Below are positions 55,106-63,693 of a stretch of DNA of 64,000 nt, in pieces (the stretch's first letter is position 1; every line of letters begins with the position of its first letter). Below the pieces are notes generated by a model, which was not told the origin of the DNA, searched no databases, and worked only from the letters and a program-made list of their open reading frames with translations. Source of the DNA: Ruminococcus sp. Marseille-P6503 (GTDB lineage Bacteria; Bacillota; Clostridia; Oscillospirales; Ruminococcaceae); NCBI RefSeq assembly GCF_900604945.1, contig NZ_UWPB01000001.1, positions 806,001-870,000 on the forward strand, in the 5' to 3' direction. The position numbers were made by a program, and so were the translations under genes.

Positions 55106-56540
55106 AAAAGATTTCAGCGTTGACGATATAATTAACGACGTCAATGCCAAAAAGCTTGAAAAGGCGTCTGCCGATGAGCTGAAAAAAAATGGTATTTCTG
55201 CTGAAGATAAGGATTCAGATAGGCAAGACGCGCTTATGGAGCCGGATATTGATGAAAACGCGTCGTCTGATGATCAGCAGGATGAAAGCATTAATGAAAT
55301 TTCCGAAAGCGTTGATCTGAACGAGAATACAGAATCATCTGAAAATCAGAACGATACTGTAAAACCTGAAATCAATACCGATACGCCTGAACAGCCGACT
55401 GAGGTTAAATCCGGAAAGCCTGTTGACGAAATTCCGAAAAGATCTGATAAGAAAAACGTACATAAAAAGAAAAAGAGAAAAAAGAAAAATCAGTTCAATA
55501 CTTCTATATTCAGCGGCTTGATTATAGTCATAATAATTCTTACCGTTTCATTGGTTATAGCGATTGGCGGAATTTCCCTTGGCATGGAATATACGGGAAT
55601 GGGCAAAAGCGAAAACGAAGTTACTTTCAACATACCTAAAAATTCAACTACTGACGATATAGCACAGATACTTGTCGATAATCAGATAATAAAAAATAAA
55701 ACGCTTTTTAAAATAGCTATGAGGCTTAAAAGCTCGCCTACGATTTATCCCGGAGATATTACCTTGCATCCGTCTATGGGATATGCCGCCGTTATAGACG
55801 AGCTGGCGACAATGCGCGAATCGTATGAAACCGTGACCGTAACTTTCCAGGAAGGTCTGACTTTGCTTGACGCTGCAAATCTTCTTCAGGAAAACGGAGT
55901 ATGCTCGGCTGATGATTTCCTTTTTGAATTCAATAAGAAACAGGATTTCAGCTTTGAGGATAAGATTACTGAGAATGAGGATGCTTTTTACAGAATGGAA
56001 GGCTTTTTCTTCCCTGATACTTATGAATTTTATGTGGGCGATTCCGCCTATAATGTTACGAGGATTATCAGAGAGCATTTCGAGGACAAGATCACAGATA
56101 AAATGTACGAACAGATGGAAGAGAAAAATCTTACTCTCAGCGAGGTAATGACTCTGGCTTCAATCATTCAGTGGGAAGCAAATTCAGCAGAGGATATGCC
56201 TAAGGTCGCTTCAGTTTTTCTGAACAGACTAGACGACAGCGACACATTTCCGTCACTTCAGTCTGACGCGACAAAGAATTACATAGAAAAGGTTATTGTT
56301 GTAAAGGCTGATAACGACGCTTCTATAGACCATTTCTCTGACAGCTACGACACATATGAATGTCAGGGACTTCCTGCGGGTCCCGTATGTAATCCGGGAC
56401 TTGACGCTATAAACGCCGTACTCAATCCCGAGGATACCAACTACTATTACTTCTGCAACAACCTTGAAACCGGCGAAAGCTTCTTTGCGGAAACCTTGGA
56501 GGAACACGAGGAAAATCTTAAAAAAGCCGGACTGGCTTAA
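55098..56540 (+). CDS. mltG: Endolytic transglycosylase MltG
   Basis: About 480 aa. A long, acidic, low-complexity cytoplasmic region (first 130 residues, ending in a Lys-rich run KKKKRKKKN) is followed by one membrane helix and the YceG/MltG domain with ASIIQWEANSAEDMPKVASVFLNRL and GLPAGPVCNPGLDAI. It cuts nascent glycan strands during wall growth. Start ATG 55098 with GAGAGGA; an in-frame ATG at 55077 has no site. The first Glu of the common xEKE motif is Gln here; the second Glu is kept. Confidence 0.93.
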   Translation: MDKKDFSVDDIINDVNAKKLEKASADELKKNGISAEDKDSDRQDALMEPDIDENASSDDQQDESINEISESVDLNENTESSENQNDTVKPEINTDTPEQPTEVKSGKPVDEIPKRSDKKNVHKKKKRKKKNQFNTSIFSGLIIVIIILTVSLVIAIGGISLGMEYTGMGKSENEVTFNIPKNSTTDDIAQILVDNQIIKNKTLFKIAMRLKSSPTIYPGDITLHPSMGYAAVIDELATMRESYETVTVTFQEGLTLLDAANLLQENGVCSADDFLFEFNKKQDFSFEDKITENEDAFYRMEGFFFPDTYEFYVGDSAYNVTRIIREHFEDKITDKMYEQMEEKNLTLSEVMTLASIIQWEANSAEDMPKVASVFLNRLDDSDTFPSLQSDATKNYIEKVIVVKADNDASIDHFSDSYDTYECQGLPAGPVCNPGLDAINAVLNPEDTNYYYFCNNLETGESFFAETLEEHEENLKKAGLA

Positions 56541-56565
56541 TTAAAGCGAAAGGATTTGTTTTTTA

Positions 56566-57789
56566 ATGTCTGATTCCGGATTGCTGGAAATACTTTCTCC
56601 TGTAGGCGATATGGAGAGGCTGTACGCCGCGCTGGATTTCGGAGCAGACGCCGTTTATCTGGGCGGAAAAATGTTCGGAATGAGAGCGGCTTCGGCAAAC
56701 TTTGATTTTGAAACACTGAAAAAGGCTGCTGATGAGGTTCACAGCAGAGGGAAACGCATATATCTGACCTGTAATACCCTGCCTCATAATTATGAGATCG
56801 CTCACTTTGAAAGGTTTGCCAGAGAAGCGGCAGAGGCAGGGGTAGACGCATTGATAGCCAATGATATAGGAGTTTTCTCACTCATAAAAAAATACACTCC
56901 CGATATGGAAGTTCATGTTTCCACGCAAGCCGGTATTGTAAACTACGTTACTGCCAATGAATTTTACAATATGGGAGCGAAAAGGGTAGTGCTTGCCCGG
57001 GAGCTGTCGCTTGAAGAAATTGCGGAAATAAGAGCGAAAACTCCGAAAGCTTTAGAAATAGAAGTCTTTGTACACGGAGCGATGTGCGTAAGCTTTTCCG
57101 GAAGGTGCCTGCTTTCGCAATACCTCATAAACCGTGACGCGAACCGCGGCGAATGTGCTCAGCCGTGCCGGTGGGGGTATCATCTGATGGAGGAAAAACG
57201 TCCCAACGAATTTTATCCTGTATTTGAAGATGAAAAGGGCACATATATACTGAATGCCAAGGATCTTTGTATGATCGACCATATTGATAAGCTGGCTCAG
57301 GCAGGAGTAGACAGCTTTAAAATTGAGGGACGGGCCAAGTCGTCTTATTACGTTTCTGTTGTAACCAACGCTTACAGAATGGCAATGGATATTTACAAAC
57401 AGAATCCTGCGAACTTCAGCCTTCCCCAATGGATCCATGACGAAGTTTTCAAGGTAAGCCACAGAGCTTACTGTACGGGCTTTTTCTTCGGGCACCCTAA
57501 AGACTGTCAGTATTATGAAAACAGCGGCTATATACGGGATTATGATGTTGTTGCAGTTATTGAGGAGTGCAGAAACGGCAGGATATATGCACAGCAAAGA
57601 AACAAATTCAACAAGGGCGATGTGCTTGAGATTTTATCTCCCGGCTGCAAACCGACAGAAATAAAAGCGGAAACCGTCTATAATGAGTATGACGAAGAAG
57701 TTGAAACTGCTAATCACGCTATGATGAAGCTTTCGATACCGTGTTCGATGGATTTTCCTAAGAATTCGATTATAAGAATGAAAAAATAA
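56566..57789 (+). CDS. U32 family peptidase-like protein (TrhP-type)
   Basis: 407 aa. LSPVGDMERLYAALDFGADAVYLGG at the start and the U32 signature cysteines (GAMCVSFSGRC, then RGECAQPCRW) that bind a 4Fe-4S cluster. Members of this subfamily next to mltG and the cyclo-ligase are probably TrhP, which hydroxylates tRNA U34 using prephenate, rather than proteases. The AAAGGA ribosome site and the 26-nt gap indicate an operon with mltG. Confidence 0.93.
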   Translation: MSDSGLLEILSPVGDMERLYAALDFGADAVYLGGKMFGMRAASANFDFETLKKAADEVHSRGKRIYLTCNTLPHNYEIAHFERFAREAAEAGVDALIANDIGVFSLIKKYTPDMEVHVSTQAGIVNYVTANEFYNMGAKRVVLARELSLEEIAEIRAKTPKALEIEVFVHGAMCVSFSGRCLLSQYLINRDANRGECAQPCRWGYHLMEEKRPNEFYPVFEDEKGTYILNAKDLCMIDHIDKLAQAGVDSFKIEGRAKSSYYVSVVTNAYRMAMDIYKQNPANFSLPQWIHDEVFKVSHRAYCTGFFFGHPKDCQYYENSGYIRDYDVVAVIEECRNGRIYAQQRNKFNKGDVLEILSPGCKPTEIKAETVYNEYDEEVETANHAMMKLSIPCSMDFPKNSIIRMKK

Positions 57790-57820
57790 CTGGCAGGCTT
57801 GACTTCACAGCTTAATTATT

Positions 57821-57855
57821 AAGAGCGAAAGCGCTTTTTGCTTTCGCTCTTTGTA
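57821..57855 (+). terminator. Intrinsic terminator after the U32 gene
   Basis: AAGAGCGAAAGC with GCTTTCGCTCTT, a perfect 12-bp stem with a 7-nt loop; the U-run is short (TTGT). Confidence 0.78.
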
Positions 57856-57924
57856 TTGCAAAACATAGCTATTATGATTAGCTGTTTTAAGCTTCAAATA
57901 ATTTCTGAATAAAGTCAGATATGC

Positions 57925-57953
57925 TTGAAATTTAATGTATTGTGTGGTATAAT
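57925..57953 (+). promoter_or_regulatory. Sigma-A promoter of metA
   Basis: TTGAAA (57925-57930), 17-bp spacer, TATAAT (57948-57953). The leader to the start is too short for a SAM riboswitch. Confidence 0.78.
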
Positions 57954-57990
57954 AAAAATATTTAGATTGTAATTAAAGGTGGAACATAAA

Positions 57991-58917
57991 ATGCCGATAA
58001 AAATACCGGATAATCTTCCGGCTTTTTCTACGCTGGAAGCTGAAAGAATATTTGTAATACCTAACGACCGCGCTGACCATCAGGATATACGCGCGCTGAA
58101 GATCGCTATCGTAAATCTTATGCCTGATAAAATCGTTACTGAAACACAGCTGCTGAGGCTTTTAAGCAATACTCCGCTTCATGTGGACATTGATTTGGTG
58201 CAAATGAATCATATCTCAAAAAATACTCCGCAGGAGCATATGCTTGCGTTTTATAAATCCTTTGACGAGGTAAGAGATAACAGATACGACGGACTGATAA
58301 TCACCGGAGCGCCTGTAGAACAGATGGAATACAATGATGTAGATTATTGGAACGAGCTTTGCGAGGTTTTTGAATGGTCTAAAACCAACGTATATTCTAC
58401 AATTCATATCTGCTGGGGCGCTCAGGCGGCTCTTTATTATCATTACGGCATACCAAAGTATCCTCTCAGCTGTAAAATGTTCGGAAACTTCAAGCATCAT
58501 ATAGACTATCCCCAGAGTCTGCTGCTAAAAGGCTTTGGAGACGTATTTCATTGTCCTCACTCACGCCATACCGAAATAAGACGGGAAGATGTCGAAAAGG
58601 TATCCGATCTTGTTATTGTTGCCGAGTCTTACGAAGCGGGTATCCATGTTATTTCCGATAGATCCGAAAGACAGTTTTATCTTCTGGGGCATTGGGAATA
58701 TGACCGCGACACTCTGGCAAAGGAATATTTCAGAGATGTTGAAAAGGGTGTTGATATAGAAATTCCTTATAATTATTTTCCTGACAATAATCCGGCTCTT
58801 ACCCCTATATTCAATTGGAGCTGTTCCGCGAATTTGATGTATGCAAACTGGCTTAATTACTGCGTATATCAGAAAACTCCGTATAATTTGGAGGATCTGA
58901 CTCCTATAAAAGATTAG
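57991..58917 (+). CDS. metAA: Homoserine O-acetyltransferase (MetA type)
   Basis: 308 aa. Begins MPIKIPDNLPAFSTLEAE and keeps the nucleophile Cys141 (HICWGAQAALYY) and the GHWEYDRDTL histidine. In the specificity loop GAPVEQ there is Glu110, aligned with Gly111 of the E. coli succinyltransferase; Glu at this place is known to mark acetyl-CoA use. It therefore probably makes O-acetylhomoserine for methionine synthesis. ATG at 57991 with AAAGGTGG. Own promoter and terminator. Confidence 0.93.
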   Translation: MPIKIPDNLPAFSTLEAERIFVIPNDRADHQDIRALKIAIVNLMPDKIVTETQLLRLLSNTPLHVDIDLVQMNHISKNTPQEHMLAFYKSFDEVRDNRYDGLIITGAPVEQMEYNDVDYWNELCEVFEWSKTNVYSTIHICWGAQAALYYHYGIPKYPLSCKMFGNFKHHIDYPQSLLLKGFGDVFHCPHSRHTEIRREDVEKVSDLVIVAESYEAGIHVISDRSERQFYLLGHWEYDRDTLAKEYFRDVEKGVDIEIPYNYFPDNNPALTPIFNWSCSANLMYANWLNYCVYQKTPYNLEDLTPIKD

Positions 58918-58920
58918 AAT

Positions 58921-58967
58921 AAAACCGCGCGAAGCTGTTATTGTGCTTCACGCGGTTTTATTTTTTA
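58921..58967 (+). terminator. Intrinsic terminator of metA
   Basis: AAAACCGCGCGAAGC with GCTTCACGCGGTTTT (one mismatch), followed by ATTTTTTA. Confidence 0.88.
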
Positions 58968-59097
58968 TATCAATTCAGTTTTCAGCCAGCATATCTGACA
59001 TATCTAATGACTGTTATACGCAAACGAAAGCCACATCCGTTTTTCTGAAAAATTGTACGCAGATCAAAGCGACGGATTCAAGCTTAAGGTTTATGTA

Positions 59098-59313
59098 TCA
59101 GATTATGTCGTCCTCCTGATTAGGAATACTGAGCTGCTTTTTAGGAACACGCTTTATAGGATCGTATACCCATTTTTTGCAGTTGTAGTCAGCGTCAACA
59201 AGTCCCTGCTTTTCACAAAGAACCTTGTTGCCCTCCTTGGAACGGTTGCCGAAAAGACAGTATGAACAGGAAGGCTGAATTTCATTACCAAAATAGTTTT
59301 TCTTCTTAGCCAT
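59098..59313 (-). CDS. Small conserved four-Cys protein
   Basis: 71 aa. Two CxxC-like groups (SCSYC near residue 17, then LCEKQG and YNCKKW) followed by YDPIKRVPKKQL. The pattern is familiar from short clostridial proteins of unknown function that probably bind zinc. ATG with AAAGGAG upstream; a TATAAT lies at 59361-59356 on this strand. The 59.0-kb flank (58968-59097) holds no other gene. Confidence 0.75.
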   Translation of the reverse strand: MAKKKNYFGNEIQPSCSYCLFGNRSKEGNKVLCEKQGLVDADYNCKKWVYDPIKRVPKKQLSIPNQEDDII

Positions 59314-59381
59314 ATATATGCAGCTCCTTTAAAGTAATTGTTTATTTACTTTTATATTATATCACAGTTCTTTTGAAAATG

Positions 59382-60443
59382 CTAGTCTTTTCTTAAAACT
59401 AATAGAAAAATCATCATTATTAAGCAAATTGACGGAACAAAATTGTTAAAATCGACGATTATTTGAGCGTTTTGCGAAAAAGCCGGAATGTATTGGAAAC
59501 TAAACAGCTTGAATATTGCTGAACTTACAATATATTGAATTACAAAAAATATAGGTCTGGTAATAAAAAACTTTTTAAGCGAAAACATATTTGAATTAAC
59601 GGCTGTGATTTGAAGCATAACGCATAGACCGCCGAAGCCGCACAGTGAGGTTATAAAGGGGAGAAATCTGTAGGGAGCTCCGGTAAGCCGGGTTATAGAT
59701 GAAATTTCAAAAAAGCTCTTTATTGAAACTAAACCGTTATTTGACAGATTGAATTTACCGGCTATAAAATCAAACACTCTAAAGCTTTCCATAACGGACA
59801 TAACAGTAGAAAACAGAACTATCAGAATGCACATTACAAAAAGCGATTTTCCCGCGTCTACAGCTGAATTTATAATGATTTCAGAATTAAGATTCAAATG
59901 TTCTCCGGTATTATCTCCGCTGATCCTGTAAATTCTGTTTAAAATTACAGCCATAAGTATATTGCAAATTAAAACTGAAACAAATATAAGCAGTCCGACC
60001 TTTTGGCTTCCGAATACCGATAAGCCTACCGCTCCGGTCAGAAACGCCGGACCTCCTGCATAACAGTAACAGCTCATGATCTCAGCGCTTTTGGCTGAAA
60101 TTTTATTTTCACTGACCATTTGTGACAGCAGCTTTATTCCTATCGGATATCCGCAGACGTTGCCTAAAATAAATATGAAGAACAGATTATCAGGAAGTCT
60201 GAGCACATACTTGCTGATAAAATGAAAAGGCTTTGAAATATAATAGTAAAGCCCGCTTTTTATTATTATACCTGAAACAGCCATAAAAGCAAAAAGCGAA
60301 GGGATAATTATATTTATGCATCTGATTACCGAGTCAGTTATTCCCTCAGATACGGCTTTTGCATTGACGATTAAAGCTGTGCAGTAAAAAATTGCCGCGG
60401 CGCTTAGAAGATACGGTTTGGCGGTTTGGGATTTTAAAATCAT
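59382..60443 (-). CDS. ylbJ: Sporulation integral membrane protein YlbJ-like
   Basis: 353 aa with eight to ten membrane helices. LRLPDNLFFIFILGNVCGYPIGIKLL and SCYCYAGGPAFLTGAVG belong to the nucleoside-recognition (Gate) domain of YlbJ, needed for spore cortex formation in Bacillus. ATG with AAGGAGGA. Divergent from yqfC, itself a sporulation gene, so the shared 100-bp region may hold a sporulation promoter. Confidence 0.85.
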   Translation of the reverse strand: MILKSQTAKPYLLSAAAIFYCTALIVNAKAVSEGITDSVIRCINIIIPSLFAFMAVSGIIIKSGLYYYISKPFHFISKYVLRLPDNLFFIFILGNVCGYPIGIKLLSQMVSENKISAKSAEIMSCYCYAGGPAFLTGAVGLSVFGSQKVGLLIFVSVLICNILMAVILNRIYRISGDNTGEHLNLNSEIIINSAVDAGKSLFVMCILIVLFSTVMSVMESFRVFDFIAGKFNLSNNGLVSIKSFFEISSITRLTGAPYRFLPFITSLCGFGGLCVMLQITAVNSNMFSLKKFFITRPIFFVIQYIVSSAIFKLFSFQYIPAFSQNAQIIVDFNNFVPSICLIMMIFLLVLRKD

Positions 60444-60545
60444 AAGGCTTATTTCCTCCTTGCAATTCCTGTTTTCTTTTTCATTTAAGTATATGTCCGG
60501 GTATCGTACAATATAATTGTATAAAAAGAAAACGGAGTGATATTT

Positions 60546-60833
60546 GTGAAAAGAAAAGCGCCAAACATAAAATTTACAGGAAAAGCAAAGGAATTCATGT
60601 GCCTGAACTCATACATAAATATTCTCGATAATAAAAAGGTTATAATAGAAAACTGCAAGCAGATACTTGAATGTAACGAGGTGCTCGCGCGTGTGGCAAC
60701 GGGAAGCTTTCAGGTTGAAATATGGGGCCGCGGACTTTCATTAAGCAATTACTGTACAGATTCAGTAGAGGTGACCGGAATTGTTGAATCGGTAGCGCTG
60801 ACTTCCAGAAGGCTGAAGGAAAGGGAAGTTTAA
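60546..60833 (+). CDS. yqfC: Sporulation protein YqfC-like
   Basis: 95 aa from GTG at 60546 (ACGGAG 8 nt upstream; a GTG three codons earlier overlaps the site). The pattern MCLNSYINILDNKKVIIENCKQ and VATGSFQVEIWGRGLSL fits the YabP/YqfC family. In Bacillus yqfC and yqfD are transcribed together in the mother cell during sporulation; yqfD follows here. Confidence 0.88.
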   Translation: MKRKAPNIKFTGKAKEFMCLNSYINILDNKKVIIENCKQILECNEVLARVATGSFQVEIWGRGLSLSNYCTDSVEVTGIVESVALTSRRLKEREV

Positions 60834-60886
60834 AATACTTTAAACCTATACAATACCGAAAGGAGGCGTGCTCCCTCAGACGGAGC

Positions 60887-62086
60887 ATGGTCATAATAAT
60901 GAGCCTTGGAATCTTAAGCTATGAGATAATCGGAGACAGCTATGAAAGGCTGTATAAATATATCATGGAGGAAAACATCCCCTGCAAAAGCATTACCGAA
61001 ATAAAAGGCGTGCTTTATCTTGAAACTTCCGTATGGTGCAAAAGCATTATGGAAGAAGAGCTTGATAAGCTTTCCTATGAATACAAAATTACAAGGCGGA
61101 AAGGCTTGTTTTTTGTTCTGAAAAAGCTTATAAGCAGAAAGGGGCTTGTGCTCGGAGGACTTACGGTTTTAGTTATCTCGTTTATAGCTTCCAATTTAAT
61201 GCTTAATCTGGAGATTTTATGCGAGGACGAAGCTATAAAAAAAGACATTACCGCCGTTTTGCATGAAAACGGAATTACCGCCGGCTGCTTTATACCGTCT
61301 ATAAACTGCACTGTGATCGAAAGAGAGCTGAAGCAGAAGGTAGACGGTATTTCATGGGCTGGAATAACCTGCGACGGATCTACCTTGATTATTGACGTTG
61401 TTGAGAATGTTGACAAGCCTGAAGCAAGAAAGATAAGAATGCCATGCAATCTGGTCGCAAAATATGACGCTGTGATCGATAAAATAGAGGTATACGACGG
61501 TCAGCTGGTAACGACAGTAGGAAGCGGAGTCAGAAAAGGCGATATACTTGTAAGCGGAACAGTTATAACGGAAAAAATTCACTACGAGGACGGAAAGGAA
61601 ATAAAGAATGTATCACAGAAATACGCCAGATCGCTTGGGAAGATATACGGTACATTTTCAGTTACACAGACCTTTTGCCAGCCCTTTGAAGCCACTGAGG
61701 AAGTAATCGACGATACGGCGGTAAACAAAAATTATCTTAAAATATTTGACGCTGCTATTCCTCTTTTTATTTCCAAGGAGGAGGGAAGATACAGCGAAAG
61801 CTCAAGCAGCAATATGTTTTCAATATTCGGCTTTGAATTGCCGGTCGGTATAACTCATACACAGCTTTATAAAATTACCCGGCAGAACACAGTATATACC
61901 GAGGACGAAGCGCTTAAGCTTGCCTACGAGCAGGCGGAAAGGTATGAAAATAACTTTCTGAAGGAATATGAAATAAAGGATGTAAAAAGAAGCGAAAAGA
62001 CCGATGAAAACGGCGTGGAGCTGACAGTTGAATACACTTTGTACGGGGACATAAGCCAGGAGGTTGAATTCTTCATAAATAAATAA
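60887..62086 (+). CDS. yqfD: Sporulation protein YqfD-like
   Basis: Up to 399 aa. An N-terminal soluble region, a membrane helix near residue 90 (GLVLGGLTVLVISFIASNLML), and a C-terminal part with EILCEDEAIKKDITAVL and SWAGITCDGSTLIIDVVE, as in YqfD. The strong AAAGGAGG at 60859-60866 is 20 nt from the first ATG, and a GCTCC/GGAGC hairpin occupies the gap. An ATG at 60899 is an alternative start. Confidence 0.9.
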   Translation: MVIIMSLGILSYEIIGDSYERLYKYIMEENIPCKSITEIKGVLYLETSVWCKSIMEEELDKLSYEYKITRRKGLFFVLKKLISRKGLVLGGLTVLVISFIASNLMLNLEILCEDEAIKKDITAVLHENGITAGCFIPSINCTVIERELKQKVDGISWAGITCDGSTLIIDVVENVDKPEARKIRMPCNLVAKYDAVIDKIEVYDGQLVTTVGSGVRKGDILVSGTVITEKIHYEDGKEIKNVSQKYARSLGKIYGTFSVTQTFCQPFEATEEVIDDTAVNKNYLKIFDAAIPLFISKEEGRYSESSSSNMFSIFGFELPVGITHTQLYKITRQNTVYTEDEALKLAYEQAERYENNFLKEYEIKDVKRSEKTDENGVELTVEYTLYGDISQEVEFFINK

Positions 62087-62117
62087 CGATATTATATTAA
62101 AAACATCTTTTAACTCA

Positions 62118-62146
62118 TTGCATTTTAAACATAAATGTGATATACT
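62118..62146 (+). promoter_or_regulatory. Promoter of phoH-ybeY
   Basis: TTGCAT (62118-62123), 17-bp spacer, TATACT (62141-62146), 65 bp before phoH. Confidence 0.65.
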
Positions 62147-62210
62147 AATTAGGGAATGAAATTATTGCTAAGGCTTTTATAAATGTCTACGGAAGGACCG
62201 AATTTTTTTA

Positions 62211-63209
62211 ATGATAGATAAAACCATAAATGTTGACAGAATGGAAGTAGTTTTAAATCTGTTCGGAAACTATGATGAAAATATCAATCTTATCCAGCGG
62301 CAGTATAACGTGGTTATACTCAGCCGCGGAAGCGATATAAAAATTACCGGCGAGGAAGAAAATGTATATTCAGCCTCCAAAGCTATAGAAGCTCTTATAA
62401 CTCTTGCCAACAATGGTGAAAATATTAATGAACAGAACATCAGATATGTCTTTTCTCTGGTTAAGGAAGGCGCTCAGAACGAGATTCAGAATCTGACAGA
62501 CGACGGAATATGCGTCACCATGAACGGAAGGATAGTCAAGCCCAAAACGCTCGGACAGAAAAAATATGTTGACGCTATAAAAACTAAAACTATTGTGCTC
62601 GGAGTAGGTCCGGCAGGAACTGGAAAGACATATCTTGCCGTTGCAATGGCGGTAAAGGCCTTCAGAGCGCATGAAGTCAATAAAATAATCCTTACCAGAC
62701 CTGCGGTTGAAGCCGGAGAAAAGCTGGGTTTTCTTCCGGGCGATCTTCAGAATAAAGTCGATCCCTATTTAAGACCGCTGTATGACGCTTTATTTGAAAT
62801 GCTGGGACCCGAAACCTTTGCAAAACAGCAGGAGAGAGGATGTATCGAAGTGGCTCCGCTTGCATATATGAGAGGACGCACGCTTGACGATTCTTTTATT
62901 ATCCTTGACGAGGCTCAGAATACCACTCCCGAGCAGATGAAAATGTTTCTCACCCGTCTTGGCTTTAACTCTAAAATTGTAATCACCGGCGACGTTACCC
63001 AGATAGATCTGCCCGATTCAAAACGTTCGGGACTTATTGAAGCGACGCGGGTTTTGAAATCTGTTGACGATATATCTATAAATCGTTTTACTGAAAAAGA
63101 CGTGGTAAGGCATAAGCTTGTTCAGGACATTATAAAAGCCTATGAAAAATATTACGAGAGAGGAAATGCATTAAATCATGGGAAAGGTCAAAGTTTTAAT
63201 AACAAATAA
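62211..63209 (+). CDS. phoH: PhoH-family ATPase
   Basis: 332 aa. Small N-terminal KH-like region, then a P-loop ATPase domain: GVGPAGTGKTYLAVAMA (about 128-144), TRPAVEAGEKLGFLPG, IILDEAQNTTPEQMKMFLTR and ITGDVTQIDLP. PhoH-like proteins are linked to RNA metabolism and ribosome quality. In Bacillus a PgpH-type HD gene follows; here ybeY follows directly with a 32-nt overlap. Confidence 0.95.
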   Translation: MIDKTINVDRMEVVLNLFGNYDENINLIQRQYNVVILSRGSDIKITGEEENVYSASKAIEALITLANNGENINEQNIRYVFSLVKEGAQNEIQNLTDDGICVTMNGRIVKPKTLGQKKYVDAIKTKTIVLGVGPAGTGKTYLAVAMAVKAFRAHEVNKIILTRPAVEAGEKLGFLPGDLQNKVDPYLRPLYDALFEMLGPETFAKQQERGCIEVAPLAYMRGRTLDDSFIILDEAQNTTPEQMKMFLTRLGFNSKIVITGDVTQIDLPDSKRSGLIEATRVLKSVDDISINRFTEKDVVRHKLVQDIIKAYEKYYERGNALNHGKGQSFNNK

Positions 63210-63693
63210 TCAGAATGTTTTTAAAATTCCCGTCGGTATTCGCCTTTTGATCAGAAAATGCTGTCATGCCGTTCTTGTGAGCGAAGGAATGAACGAGGAT
63301 TATGAAATAAGCGTTTCTTTCGTTGACGACGATGAAATACACCGTCTTAACAGAGATTTCAGAAATATCGACCGTTCAACGGACGTGCTTTCTTTTCCGC
63401 TAGGTAATGACGGGCTATACGACAAGGATAATGAAACAAACGCTTATCTGCTGGGCGATATAGTAATATCCGTTGAAACCGCTTATAAACAGGCTGAAAT
63501 ATACGGACATTCAATAGAACGTGAAATCGGTTTTCTTACGGTACATTCCATGCTTCATCTTCTGGGATACGATCATGAAGAAGGGGCGCTTCAGGAACGT
63601 TTGATGCGGGAAAAGGAAGAAAGTATTCTTTCGGTTCTGGGAATATCACGTGATCAGAGCTTTGTAGTAGACGAGCATGAATATAAAAAATAA
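63178..63693 (+). CDS. ybeY: Endoribonuclease YbeY
   Basis: 171 aa single-strand RNase and 16S rRNA maturation factor. Signature VHSMLHLLGYDHEE carries the zinc histidines; DRSTDVLSFPL lies ahead of it. Start overlaps phoH and the end overlaps the dgkA-like gene, so the three are tightly coupled. Confidence 0.96.
   Translation: MGKVKVLITNNQNVFKIPVGIRLLIRKCCHAVLVSEGMNEDYEISVSFVDDDEIHRLNRDFRNIDRSTDVLSFPLGNDGLYDKDNETNAYLLGDIVISVETAYKQAEIYGHSIEREIGFLTVHSMLHLLGYDHEEGALQERLMREKEESILSVLGISRDQSFVVDEHEYKK

Noticed and set aside
60481-60545. Possible sigma-E promoter before yqfC
   Set aside because: A CGTACAAT element resembles the -10 box, but no -35 element is found at the right distance.
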